Of a stretch of 64,000 nt of DNA, positions 1 through 14,100 are shown in pieces. The stretch comes from Ascaris suum (lineage: Eukaryota; Nematoda; Chromadorea; Rhabditida; Ascarididae), in the NCBI GenBank assembly GCA_013433145.1, contig CM024170.1, forward strand, positions 5,289,459-5,353,458, written 5' to 3'. The first letter of the stretch is position 1; each line of letters begins with the position of its first letter. The notes below the pieces were generated by a model that saw only the letters and a program-made list of their open reading frames with translations, had not been told where the DNA came from and searched no databases. Position numbers and translations under genes: made by a program.

Positions 1-641
1 ATGCGGGAAATGTTAGCATGGGGTTTTGCGTTGTGTGGGCGGCAGAAAACGACAGCTAGCCGCGCATGACGCACAGAGGTTCTACAGATGTAAAATGGAG
101 GACTAATAAGAAACGATATACGACCTAACTGCAAAATAAATAAATAGTATCTTTCCGCGTGAGAAGCCGCATAGCGTCAAACATTAAAGAAATAACCCGC
201 TTCCGAATCAAATATTCCCATTCCATAAGACGCTCGTAATGGGAATTAAAGGAGAAAAGGATGCAGCAAAATAGGTCAGCACAAATTATTCATCATTCAC
301 TCAATTGATCGCCCATAAATTTTCGCAAATTACACAAGCAAAATGAAAGAAAATTTTGATTCCCTCTCTTTACTCCTGGAAAAAAACAGCGATAATTGAT
401 TCTCCCAACAAGAACGTTTGAAAGAAGAAACGAAAATTTTGAAGACGAATACTGCACAACAATCTAGTTCAAGCCTACTTCCAGTCATTCTAAGATTAAA
501 AATTAGTCTCTAAAAATCTGTGATAATAAGATATTGAATAAATAATATACAGCAACTATTTGTCCTTCTAAAACTTAAAGAAATAAATAAAGCACTGAAT
601 AGCAATACTAATAAAAGAATGAAAGAATAATATGGAAGTAC
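1..641. other. Left edge: ROD intron plus possible next exon
   Basis: After the donor at 640-641 (minus strand) no exon could be delimited. A strong minus-strand acceptor (TTATTTTGCAG) ends near 131, and the following frame stays open to the edge. A second open stretch near 150-225 reads as an amphipathic helix (MEWEYLIRKRVISLMFDAM). One of these is probably ROD coding sequence, but the window ends before a partner splice site settles it. Confidence 0.3.
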
Positions 642-3600
642 CTCATAATCGTACGGATCCATCGACATTAAACAGTCATAGAGACGGATGAATATATTTT
701 CAGTCATTTCCAACGACTGCAAACAATATAATCCTTACGCTGACAGCTACAACCATTTCAAAGGTGCAACGTGCTACCAGTACGCTATTTGAATATAAAA
801 AGGACGGTAAAAGCGAACAACAATATCAAACCATAATCTCATTCCGAAAGCATGCTTCAGCCTTCCAACGCTATCTCTATGTTTCAGTGAAGGAAGTCTG
901 CAAAGAGCAACGGAAGATGACATGAAATAAACTGTAAAAGTGGAAATGAGAAGGAAGAAGAGCATGGCCAACCCCGAAGGCTCTCTCGGAGAGTTGCAGC
1001 ATTTCGCGATGTTGCTTTCCATCTTCTCGTTTTGAGCACTTGAGAAGCATATGTAACGCATACATCATTGTCGCCTCAGTACTGTCGAGCATAAAGTCGG
1101 CGCAGAATCTACAAATAAAAAGCTTTTTGTGAAAAGGACAACTACATACTAAATACAAAATTCGTGTAAAGATAGCTCCGAAGATTTAAAAAAAACGCAC
1201 TGGCACCAGTTTGAAGTTGAGATTACTGGAAGCTGACAAGGGGTAGATAGATTATGCTCCACAATGAATAAGCCAGTAGCCAACCTCGGCTAACACAAAG
1301 AAAAATAGCTTCAAATAATAATTTCATGCACAAGTAACTCCCTGTCTCAAGTACCAAACTCGAACTGCCGTTTACCTAACCATGATAGAACTGGCTGAAA
1401 AAGAATCCAGAACATACCAACGCTGAAAAATATGATGCACAGCATTTCGCGCTTTGAAGTTGGAATTGCTCTCTTCTAAAGGAAAATATCTGAGAAAATC
1501 GTAACAGCAAAGATAACGTTTCAACTTACTCCACAAGAACTTTTACGGGAACACACGCATTGACGAACTCGCAGACAACCGCAATGGGCGTAATTTGATA
1601 CGGTAGGGTTGCTCCAACAGTGGCCAAATGTCTCGCCCAAATACTGCGCGCATAGCATTGCTGCAATTGCAGTGTTTTATTTCAAACTCAGGGCATCTTC
1701 AGGTACAGCAACTGACGGAATGATGAAAGGTCACATACCGTCCACCCTACCCCGTCAAAAATCATCGAAAGGTCTCGCATAAAGAAAATGTAAACATCAA
1801 AGCTTGCCTCCAACATGAGCAAAGTGTTGCGGTCATTCAGCCCACGACATAACACAGTGAATTGGGAAATGCGTAGGAATGAGACCATCGCGTCAGGAGA
1901 TTTCCTCGACACTGACCAACTGCGCAGCCTTTCCAAAGTCTGAAAGCAACACAACGTTCCTAACCGCAAAATAAGGTATACTATTATTTGCATTGAAATT
2001 AACAAGCCATATAGAATACTCGTTATGTGGCAGTACGCAGGCCCACAGTCAAAAGACAGGAAGAGGGAGGCGGCATTTCTCCTCCTACAACCTACCGGAA
2101 GATATGTAGAACTGCTTTAGGCTACTACCTGACAGTAGGCATGCTTATTAACTGTTCACTCTGAAATTCACGTCGACCCGTATTAACAAATGCTGCTTCA
2201 ACTGTTTCAAGAAATCTACAATCAATGTTTTCCAGTCACAGAACCTAATTCCAGATGGAAACAGATAAATAAACAAGTATTACATACTTATAAACAAGCA
2301 AGCATAATAAGGTATTTATTGTATTTTGCCGGACGAAGTGTTTGGTGAAGACTACAGCACCGATGATTAAGCCAAATGGCCCTGCTAGAGGCAGCCCGGT
2401 CATAGCAATATCCACCTTAACAATCCAGGCGTGTTACATCACCTCTTCCCCTTCCCGTCCAGTTGGCACATGTGACCAAAACATTGAAAGAGAAAATACC
2501 TCTTGCAAAGCACTAATAGGCAGATGAAGTAATGTGGTCGAAGCAAGCCATAAATCAGCCGGAGAGCTTACAATAATGCGTTCACACAGCGCAGCCACGC
2601 ACTGCTCGAAATTGCTGTTGCACTGCCTGTCATCCTCGTCAACACACGCTAAATACACCAATAATTATGCACATGAACAAATCTGCCAGTGGTTTCTACT
2701 CAAAATATGATCTAAACAACCAGAAGACTATGCAGAATTCTTTGGTACAAGAAGCCGCGTGCGATGAACACAGCTAGAAATACGATGCATCGATGGAAAT
2801 CACTGTAAGCAAACTATGCTTCTCACCCTCGGTGCCTATTTCATTGGCATTCATTAGGTGTTCCTCTCATCGAAAGAACAACGAATTCATACAAAAAAAA
2901 CTTACGCAAACGAGCATAGAAGGATCGTGCGCAAAGTTCCATCAAAGTCTGATTATTCACACTTAGAAAACTAAGATATTCTGTCCATCTTCTTTGCATT
3001 TCACAATTCGCTTTGTCTGAGTCCATTTCCCTGCAACGAAGCGCTTGACGCAATCAATAAAGCCAAAAGAAACGTTAATCCAATGACAAATCCTGAGTAA
3101 AACTAGCGTTGAAGTATAGCAACGAGGCTGGCATGATTCGCCCAGCAAACAAACCCATCACTCAAATACCCGAGAATCATGTAAAAACTTTTCATAATAT
3201 TCTTATCCTGTGAGGAAGAATTGAATTAAACATCCTCACTTGAAAGCCACTGAGTTTACAAGTTCTTTAGCAAAAAAAGTTCATGTTTAGGCAGCAAACG
3301 ATCGATGATAGTATAAATTTCACTCGCAAACTTTGAGGCACTTTTAAGCCACGCACCTCATCGAAACGAGGCCATCTCATCTTTTCCAATGCTAATCTAA
3401 GCGCAAAGCAATCCAATAACGAAAAAATAAAACGCACAATGAATTCACGCTTGATGCTAGACGAGCGATTGATCGTACAGCACCGATACGGTCATAAATT
3501 TGGCCGTCCGATTTGAAATTATAAACACCTATTAGCGAATCCATACCCCATACGACGTCCGTTCCACGAGCCACATTCCTGAATTCATATATTCGATATT

Positions 3601-6600
3601 GAGAGCGAAGTTGGTAATAAAGGAATAACTTCTTAAGCCAATCCGCGTATTTTGGAGTGGGATGAGGTCCTTCTGGTTTCACCATCGGATTCACCTTCTC
3701 CGCTTCAGCGTTGCCAATATTGAAGCAAGCGGCACTCAAATCGAAGTTCATTTTCAGAAGCCACGTTGCTGCATCTGATCAAATTTGTAAAATGATTCAA
3801 CGAAACGACTCCGATCTAATAAACTTGATTGAACAGGTAAGAGGCAAGCACTGTAGAAAAGTAGTTTTTCTACATGCCACTGGCAAAAAAAAAAGATGAG
3901 AAAAGGAGACTGAAAGAGTTTGAGAGAGTTTCAGGAAGCCTTCATGATAAATGCTTTGCATTTCTCCTCGCCGGATCAAATGTCTCACCAAACATCCAAA
4001 AACAATCATAAAACACTCCACGCATGTTCTCAAGAGAAACGATCTGTTTGGTACTTATCCGCAACTGAAAATTTCTTTTTGGATTGAACTCAACTGATTG
4101 CAGATTAAGCGTGACATGCACTGACTGAATCTAGCGAGGTGCCAGTAATTGCAACGCAATCGGGAACAGAAAATTATACTCCATGTACGTCATGGGTATT
4201 CAATTTCACTGCCGCAGCCTTTTTGATCTAACTACAAATATTCTAACAAAGGTATATATATAAAGTAATATGTACGCATACAACGACAACACACAAAAAA
4301 CAGGCCGCAAAAATTGCAATGGAGAGAATGGAGTGAATTTATGTGGCTAGCCTGCTTGGTTATGGAATGATTTCGTATTTTTGGTTATGGAACACTGAAT
4401 GATTTCCTATTTCAGAACACTCAACAACATCAAGGAAGATAATGCAATGCCGATACAGCAACGTCTATCGAGCCAGTGAAATTGGAGTTGGGTTCTTCCA
4501 CCTACCGCACACATCTATATAAGAGTCGCCCAATTGCAGAAAAATGAGCAAGAAGGCGAATGTCGACAGTCAGGTGCAAAAAAATAACTAAAACTATATG
4601 AGGTTGCAAATAACCGCTACTTCGGAAAACGCAGACTCTGTGTAGTCAAGTAAACATCGAGCAAACTTCCCCATAAAAACGCTGCTTAACCGAAAGAAGG
4701 AATCAATTTTCATTACAAAATAAGACGTGCCGAAGTTACTACTTAATCGAAGAAGTATCAAAAAAATTTGGCAGATATGCAGAAGTGGATGACGAAAAGT
4801 GCACATACATAGAAGCACAGTATGCAGCAACCAGGATACATACCTAACAGCAGCGCCGCTCAATTCCTTATGCTTATAGGATGGCAATTCTCCGCTGACT
4901 GATGACGTCGGTGGACTTTCATCGGTAAGACATTGCGTTATTAAGTCCTCGAACATCTCCACAAATATTGCGATCTGAGAAAAAACTTATCCAACCATAC
5001 CGAGTATTACAATCATTTAGGCAAAATTCTTACTAATATCATTGCAAAAGCTGCTACTCTAGCCTAAAAACCACCCTCCTTTCGTTCCCTTCCTCCATTT
5101 CGGCGCCAATTGCGACTGTTTAACGCAATACAATTAAGCGGCCAGGCGTGGTATATGTTTAAATACAAATCAGAAGTAATATCTGCATCCTATTGCACTT
5201 CCAAAGAGCATGATGAGTCGGAAAACATCCAAAAGCACTACGGGAATCAACGGACTAGATTACTAACCACTGTATATTACAATAAGTAGTTCAATATCAG
5301 CATATGATTGCTGACAATAGCAAATATTCCGGTGACTCATCTAGTATGCTTCAAAATCAACGATTCCTGATAAGATTTCCGCTCCCTTTCTCCACCCTCA
5401 TCTGACATATTTCTGAAACTAGCACCTTAGATCTCCTCTTGCCTTCGTTCCAACCTCACTAATGCTGCGAAAGATTGCTTCTGGTCACCTAAAAGTTTAA
5501 GCCACATTTTGTTAAATTACAAAAAACAAACATTTAAGGCGAGCTGAAGTTCCGAGTAATCAGGTGGTGCGATGAAAATCAATGACGAAATTACTCGACG
5601 CATTGTGTCGTGGATGAAGATCAACTGAAACTTCCTAACAGAAATACAATATTTCCTGAGGGCACAGCAAATTTACCACTTGAATTTCTTAGGCTCTAAC
5701 GACCAGAAAAACCTAATAAAATACACAAAAGTAGCATCGAGTTCGAACAAGTCTTTAGAAACTAAGGACTTTATAAGCTTTCCAAAAACTTCGTTGAAAC
5801 AAGAAAATGTCTGAAAATTCCTTCGACTATAATCTGCTAACTGTTGCCTTAAACTACCTATAATCTTATCGACTTCAGCACGACTATCGCCCTTCTCACT
5901 TCTTTCCATTCCAACAGTTCGCTTGTGTAGTGGAAGAGAACGAATTTCCAAGTGAACAGATGAAAAGCTTTGATGTATCATGTGATAATGATAGACAATA
6001 TAGAGCGAAAAGGACATGGGGATCGGATCGCATTCCACAGAAATGCCGACTTATGGAGATCATTTTGTTGATGATGATGCATTTGCAAGTTCTAACCTAT
6101 ATTCGCCACAGTTCTTGTCGGCACTAATGCCAATCCCTGGAATTTTGCAAAATAACGAGAAAATCTGTTGAATTTCTCCATGTGGAATTAATAACGATGG
6201 CCGACTTGCATTTGTGTCTTTTAGCACCTCTAGTGTCATTAAGTATGTGACCGGAAATGAGTCATCTATGGAACTTAGCTGGCTGTTATTAATAAACTGA
6301 TGGGCATCCAGAACTTAGTAAAAATGTGACATAATGAAGCCGACATTGCACCACGCAGCTAGGACAATAATAAATCACCCGCAAAGAATTTCAGCGGGCA
6401 GTCGAATCCCACGGATGCCTCATTCCGGTCACGCACTAAATGATAGTAGAGATGCAGAAGACATAAATACAGATTGGCCACCATCATGAATTTCATATGA
6501 AAAAATTAAACGAATCATCAACACCTGTTCCACATTACCGACTTACCGGTTCAACATCTTTTTCTTCGGCCATGCGTGCCATCATCACAAGTGCAGCACA

Positions 6601-8115
6601 ACAGCTGTGCATCAGTGAGTCGAGAAAATGCTTGCTCGGTTGGTCGATATCTGCGAGTGCTCTCCTTTAAGAACTTTCATGGTTAGGCGGCTACTACCGT
6701 TACAAAATAATCTGAACGTATGCTGATACGTACACAACAAAGAACAAAATAAACATTAGATGGTGGAAAGAACTGGTCGTCAGATTTAGAAAATATAGGC
6801 AGCACAAAGCATTTCATATGGCTCAAAGCAAGTTGTGCGTTAGTAAGCCGCAAATATTTATACTCAAACATACTTCCGTCGCAACATCAAAGAAATCCTT
6901 CAGATCATTTCATCAACGATCGCATTTACTTTAACAATTCCATAGATGAGCATTCTTTGCCCTCCCAATCACGGTTTCTAGAATGCAAATAATTCCACTG
7001 CCTTAGCGGCTCTAGCTCAAATAAAATATGCATTCACTACACCGTCTTCAAAAATAATTACCTGCAAAAACAAAAGCAAATTAATTGTTAGCTGATTTCT
7101 AAACGGCGAAACATTGCCCACTTACTGAGCCAAAGACCTGAACTCGTCCTCAAATTGTAAATAAGAAAAAAACGTGAAATGATGGATGCCTCATTCAACG
7201 AATCAATATCATTTTAAAGCATCGTTCCCAAAAACTGCGTTAATTAAGAGAGAGTCGTTGCGCCAATCAACAATAATGAGTGGCATTCTAAAACGATCAT
7301 TGGTAACGATGTTTAAGGATGGAAATGAACCGACTTCGTCTAATAACTATCATGAATCCCATCTCTGATGCACTAACGGAGTTAAGAATTGAACAGAACA
7401 CCTTGAAAACATTTCTGAGATCTGTTTTGAGTCGATATTTCCCGCATTCGAACTAGTATCTTGGTCCGATCTCATATGAAAATCCATTCGGCATAACTGC
7501 CTCAAAAACTTACTGTGCAAACTGAAGACTGCTCAATGCATCGTTGTGTGCCACCGCACATTCCAAAAGCACATCAAATGCGACCTCCACATTAATAAAC
7601 AATTCCTTGCATAAGCTGCGAGTCTGCAAAATTACATAACGCTTCTACATGGTCAGGGAAAATGCTCAAACAGATAAGATTATTTATTAGTCAATTGAAC
7701 TTCACGAAGAGGAAAGAGGGTCAATACTTTCGCAGCTGTGCAGTAAGCTACAAAATTTTTCGTAAGAAAATTTGTTCTTTCTTAAACAAAGAGCTTCGTA
7801 TCTGTCTCGGAGAGTGCCAAGCACCGCAAACACAGACCCCTCCCACTCAAAGTCTATTTTGATTCACAAATATCGTTCAGATGAAAGGGAATTGCGTTTC
7901 ATCCGGTCCCACAAAACGAAACGTTAAAAATGAGCTGTAGTTCTAGAACACATTTCTGAGATTTTTAGCTCCTGTAATTTTGTTGCCTTGCACGTCTACA
8001 AAAATCACAGCCAACTGCACCGCCTGCACAACCAACAGCTACCTCCCTCTTCCCCTCCTACATTACTTACATGAACACGATGAATTATGCTCTCAAACCG
8101 CGCAACCTTAACTCT
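642..8115 (-). CDS. KNTC1: ROD/KNTC1 exons 27-39: distal solenoid, to the left edge
   Basis: Exons: 8071-8115, 7514-7623, 6547-6664, 6097-6136, 5727-6049, 5532-5624, 4844-4974, 2906-3030, 2500-2648, 1796-1939, 1530-1660, 973-1108, 642-716. They chain in phase (0,2,0,1,0,0,2,1,0,0,2,0,0 at the 3' ends). Anchors to the human order are VARFESIIHRVH (human SMESKLHRQAL), FLDSLMHSCCAALVMMARM (human FLLDALELCKHTLMAVELS), PPDYSELQLALN (human LVDLDLALGYC), YKHKELSGAAV (human YDKILAISLVG), and the DPYDYE exon. The borders of 6097-6136 and 5727-6049 are provisional. After the donor at 640-641 the transcript goes on. A helix-like open segment near 150-225 (LMEWEYLIRKRV..) may belong to the next exon, but I could not fix its borders. 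Confidence 0.75.
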
Positions 8116-11100
8116 CTGTAATAGATTTTTCCTTACGCAGAGGGCGAAAAAAAGGTGGATTTCGTTGTGTGCCACCTTTTGACTCCAACTGCCAATTGCT
8201 ATAAAGAAGAGACTTGGTACTCGCCTTAAGCCACATGCACGATGCATTCGCATCCCACCGATTACAAACAAACTCCTTCAGCAATGCGACTTTCAGTTCG
8301 TCATCGTCGAATAAATTCAACCGAACGATGAGTGAATATTTCACTTGCAGATCGCGCACTGCTCGTAACTTCATCAACAACTGCACATTGTCATCGTTCT
8401 GAAATTGACTTCATCGCTAGTGAGAGACTAATGCGAATATATCTGCTTGCTAATATTCCAGCACAATACTCGGAACTTGTCAACTTCAAACAATTTCAGT
8501 CGAAGCTTACTAATTACGCCGCAAATAGGAGTGCTCACACAGTCTGAAACAAATTATAGCGCAAGAATAGAGACTGTCACTATTAAAAAAGAAATGTGTT
8601 TGATATACTCCCGAACTCAACGGTAGATAGTTCACCCATACGCCTTATCTCCATCATCGTCCCATAAGGCGCAAGTGTTGATCGCTACTTCCCATTATCG
8701 CCCGAACATCAAGGCGATCCTGACCTCCGAAGGTCAGGCGATTTGGGAGGATTTTCAGAAAACCTCTGACGCCCAGACCACCTTCAGGATTATATAAATG
8801 TTCCTAAAATTGCTAAAGAGATCCTCAGCAAACCTTTCCATCTTTGAGCTTGAGTACCGCCGATTTCTGATGTCCCGTGCAAATCCGCTTTTCTCCTTGA
8901 TGCAGCAGTGCTAGTTTCACATATAGATTGACTTACTTATTGTACACTTCTAATCATTATCTATGGCTTTGCAAACCATGGCTTTCCGGCCTCTCAAGGC
9001 GCTACAAGAGCAAATTCTCAGCTCTTCAACCCTACCACCCTATTGTGTATATCACGAAAGTGCCGTTTAAAATGTAAAAACACATTGCCACTCTCGCTTA
9101 ATAGAATCCACGGCGAACACGCACCGATGCTTCGAGGAAAACGGTGTATAATGGTCGGTAATGGCTCGCCGAAGAGCGTGTTTTTAATGCATTCACTAAT
9201 ATATAAAACAATCACGAAATTATACTCAGGAAATGAAATAATTAAATAAGAGGAATTGAATACATGCCTCATATCATTCCAATCCAATACTATTGACAAA
9301 TATTGAAAGCTCGCTTTATTATTCATTACCAATAACGAAAAATTATTGGGACTTTGGAGAACAAAAGTAACGCATAGTTCAGTTCATAAAACCAGAGTCA
9401 CTTCCCACCAAACCTTTCCGCAGTGCTTTCAAAAATTAACGATAACCTTTTCAGCAAATCGTTCCAAAATACATATCGCAGCACCAATTTTTCGAAGTCG
9501 AAGGTCGTTATTTCTCTGAAAGGAAAATACTTTGTAAAAATCCACCTAAGCAGCACTGACTGAACAACGAAAAAACGCGTATGTGCGCAAAGGACTTCAA
9601 TTTAAGACATAATTCAATTCAACGCGTATTCGAGAAGAAATCAACCGTTGCAATGCTGTTTTACGATGAGGTTTCGCTTTCATTCCAATTTTTTGCTAAT
9701 GCAAGTACAGATATGCGTATCAGCTACAGCTCATATATCCAGTAAATAGAAAAAGCGAGGCTGTATAAACCATAGAAAGCAATGTTTTGAACACTGCAAT
9801 GCCGTTTTAACTTGCAGAGAAAACGGTCCTCCACTTTTTGCAACCCCGGAAGGATCCTTCCATTTTTTCTAACTTCTAGGTCTTCGCTTAAGATGTATTT
9901 GTTTGCATGACTTTGATAGCTTCTTTTCATATAATTTCCCACCTGATAATGGATCTTCAATTTAACAGAAACTTTCTTCAGGTACTTTTCATTGCGCTTA
10001 TGAAACAAAAGGAATTTCTATACTTTCCAACTCTGGATCAAACGAACATTTTTTATTCAAGGGAACGTTCCACTCAGGCAATGACCTTCCAAAGAAATAG
10101 GGATGATTCAGTAGGGCGGTGTTTGCGAATCACTATGAATTTGACGGCACAACCGAATATACTCTTCATTATTCAACAACTACGAAGACCGCCTTAAAGT
10201 GTTATAGCACAAAACGCACTGTTATTATATTATCTACGCACCAACCATGTAGAACCGAGCCCGTGTTCGACAGCTGGTCCGATTGCAGTAAAATTAGCTA
10301 TATGACGCTTCGAGTGCTAATACAAGACAAAGCAATCCTCACATAGCTTAACTGCTTGGATCGTCAAGTTGTAATAATCTCCAATTTGATCCCTTAGCAA
10401 CAAATACGCCATTACGAGAGCTTCTTAAGGAGCAAAAAAGTGCATTGAAATACGCACACTTGTTATCGGTGAATTGACGGCAACCACAACATGACCAATA
10501 ATGCTCTTCATCACTATGGCCCTTTCGGTTTCATCCAAATGTGTGAGACACTTAATGAGGAGAGTGAACTGAAAATAAATCACACTTACAATTGCATTGC
10601 ACCTAACGATATGGCAGTAAAGGAACTGCTGTTTTGTCGAGTAATTAAGCGGAACACCCGTTTAGTTAAAACTGTGCGCCAACTACCGAAGTGGCACTCA
10701 TCATGCCTCACTTTTTGAAGGATTTCCACGAAGACAGTTATGTACGGAGTGCAAACCTGCGACCTTTTATTTAGAAGGACGAAGCACTGCAAGGATCTCG
10801 AGGGAGGAGTAAACAAGGAGGCAGAAAGGGGGAGTCGATGAAGGAAGATGTGTGGGAGAGTGGAATGGAACGCGATTGCACTTACCGGATTGCCGATCAA
10901 CCGTAATTACCTCAAAATCTCTCCGCAGATCGATGGCCAGCTTCATGGGGTTGGCATACATGTACTGCTCCAAAAACCCATATCCTATTCAAACTGTGCA
11001 TACTTCAGCTCGACCAAAATATCATGTTCGTAAGTTTCTGGCCACTTAGATCCATATTGATATTAAAATTGGCACTTGAAAACAACATTCTTTAAATTCG

Positions 11101-14100
11101 GTTATGTGAGCTAGATAGCAGATAGAAAATAAAAATAAAACAAGAAAAGAATTGCATCGTGCGGACTCACAGTGTGGTTCATATCAGCACTAAGAAAACG
11201 ATGAAGAAAATAGACAAGAATAAAAGTCAAACATTAAATCTTACTCCATCCTCTTCTTTGCCATGTTTGATGGAAAAAATAGCAAAGTGTGTTATGCAGT
11301 CGGTTCTGTTAATTATTCCAGCTTTGATCTTCTGCGACAAATCCACTATCTGCAAACAGTGACTCATTACCGAAACATTGAATGTCACTAAATATTACAC
11401 CCTAAGCAGAACGATGTTGTTATCCTGCCGTCAGAAAGTGTGTCAAAATTGCTCTTTAAGAGTATAAGCCAAAAACTGCTATCAGAATGCCGTAAGCTAA
11501 CTGGCGAACAAAACGAATCGAGTATCCGAGTGAATTCTCTGTTGGCCGATGACTTCCTCAGATATGCCTAACTCAGTCCTTCGGAACAAAAATCAAAGTT
11601 AAGAAACTGGCATCATCGGTTCTCGTCAACAGAAATTAAAATTTTAATTTCTTAGAACAAACAAAGTTAAGTTAACTGCGGCTTCAATTTACAAATGAGC
11701 GTGTGTCATAAAATTCGATATCCAATCAAGCACATCGTCACCAAAATTCGTCAATAAAGTTTTCTGAGCAGAGATACCGAAAATATTTCACTGAGACAAA
11801 ACACTGGCGTCGATCAACCATCTTCCTCTCACACAGTGGGCCTGGGTTGAATTTTCAAGTTTCAGATGTGTGACTTTTGTGAGCACTAAGCACCACACAG
11901 AGCTGCATAAAGTATGATAAGCAGAGGGAGGGGGGGGGGAGGGGGATTTGTGGAGTGGGATTGTTGCAAATCACTCACATGGATTGCTCGATAGTGCATA
12001 AGTGATAAACACAGAATGTTGTGTTCCTTATGTGAGGACACTGGCAGGTGATAAAGCGTCGACTGGATCAGCTGGCCTTGATCAATACCATATCAGCCAT
12101 TTGCATCAGAAACATATCATAACTATTCATTTCACAGCGCATATAATAGGCTATTTAGTTGCGATTTTCTAACCACTATGATTAAACGAATTATTCAAAG
12201 AAAAAAAACGAATATGAACAAGTATAAAAAATATAACAAACAAGTACCGTTAGAGCATCTTGAAGCCTTTCAAGGGGATCGGTTTTTACTTCAACTTCAC
12301 GAAAAACGAAATCAATCGCCGCCATGAAAATCTGCTTACTCTGCACACACATCTTCACCGTTGCCATTGGCACTGCATAGCGCATCATTACTTGAGCAAA
12401 TGCCGCGAAATCACATTCATAACGAAGTCTCGTTTGCCTTAACTTACTTACATTTATTAGTTATCATAATTTAAACGTAAATACCCATGACATTCAACTA
12501 ATTCCATCTATAACTGATGTCTTATCTGCCCGGCGATTGGCACTATCTCTTCGAATGTCTGTTTTCAATCACAAATGACTAGTCAATCGACATAAATTCT
12601 TCCACCTCAATCGACCACAGCAGGAGCGCAAGGAGATCGGGTTAGACAAACTCGAGGTCCCTCACTAACTCTCAAAAATTCAAAACGTCCAGCCATTCCT
12701 TAATGTCCGACTCACAACGCTTGTGACACTTTCATTTTCCCTACTCATCGATCAAGTGCACATCAATTCCGCTGCAAACCGCTACCGTATACTCATATAT
12801 TCTTGCTTTGATTTATACTTCTCGGGAACAACAAATTTCCGGAACGCAACATAAAATTATGTGCACCTCCATGTCTCTCCCCCCATCCACCTCGGCAGTT
12901 TTTGACATGTGCATACCCCTCCACCTCCTACTTCAAATACACCGCCACCCAAAAGTTCACCCTGTGACGAGCACGCTCAACTCACTGCAGGGATGAAAGT
13001 GAAATAATTTTTATGGCTGCTCGTATCAAACTGCGAAAGTCGACTGAACTGAAATATAAAGACACGACCATGCTTAATTCAGGTTCATCCACATCAAACT
13101 GGCGCAATCTCAGCATCTCAAGTGTTGTTTTGCTAATCTGAGGTCAACTGTTTTGTTACAGTGTGGTAATTGTAATTCCTCCTTTCATTCGAAAATAGCA
13201 CGGCGAATTTCCCTCTTCATGAAAACAATGCTCCTATGAGAAAACAACTTTTGATGAAGCTAATCAACTTATTAGTACGAAGCTATTCAATCTCCCCTCT
13301 CCTCCCTCTTGTCGCCTTTTAACACCAGCTGAACCATATTGGGGAAGAATGCAACAGGGAGATATGAACCTATTAGATGAGCAAAGAAAGAGAAAAACCA
13401 ACATAGTATTATCGAGGCTACGATCGTCAAGCATCATTTGAATTGCTTTCTTCAATGGTGCGCTCCATGGAGGATGTGCTCGTCTTGCGATCCCGATAAG
13501 CGCCTCGCAACGAAGTCCCCTGCATGATATCATCTCCGCAACAGCCAAACAACGCTCATCCCATGGATTCGAATCACCAACCGATGCCGAACATTTGCTT
13601 GACACTTTCTGCAAAAGATATATTTTCATGCAGTCCCTTCCACATCGCAGCATTCATCCTTTCCTATCATCAAACGATCGTGGAAACAAGTCATCGATGC
13701 AGGAGTCTACTTCGGCTGTTCTGTAAAAAACTGGAAAACAGTAGGATTCCTTGCAAAATAAGAAAGACTGCGCTAGGTACGGAGCAATTTTGAGAGAACT
13801 AGAAGTGCTGAACAAAAACATTGAAGGTTTCAAGCAATAATTGCCTTCCAAATTTAAGGACGTCCCTTTATGAGCTGCATAGATAAAGACGATTATCGTC
13901 AAGCCGTACGACCTAATGCATACAAAGACTCCTCGCTCTATACTCGCTCTCTCCCCATGAAGCAATGCCTTATGCTCCCTGCAGTCAAGATAAGTATGAC
14001 AGAGAAGTTGGTATGATATTTACCTTTATACTCCACCTAGCTGATTAGCTAGTTTCATAAGGTGCTAAAAGAAAATAAGTACAAGAGGCCATATCTTCGA

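Noticed and set aside
6990..7160. Possible extra ROD exons (GTAATTATTTTTGAAGACG and a 23-base microexon)
   Set aside because: ROD exons 7514-7623 and 6547-6664 join in phase and in human order without them, and including them brings in a stop.
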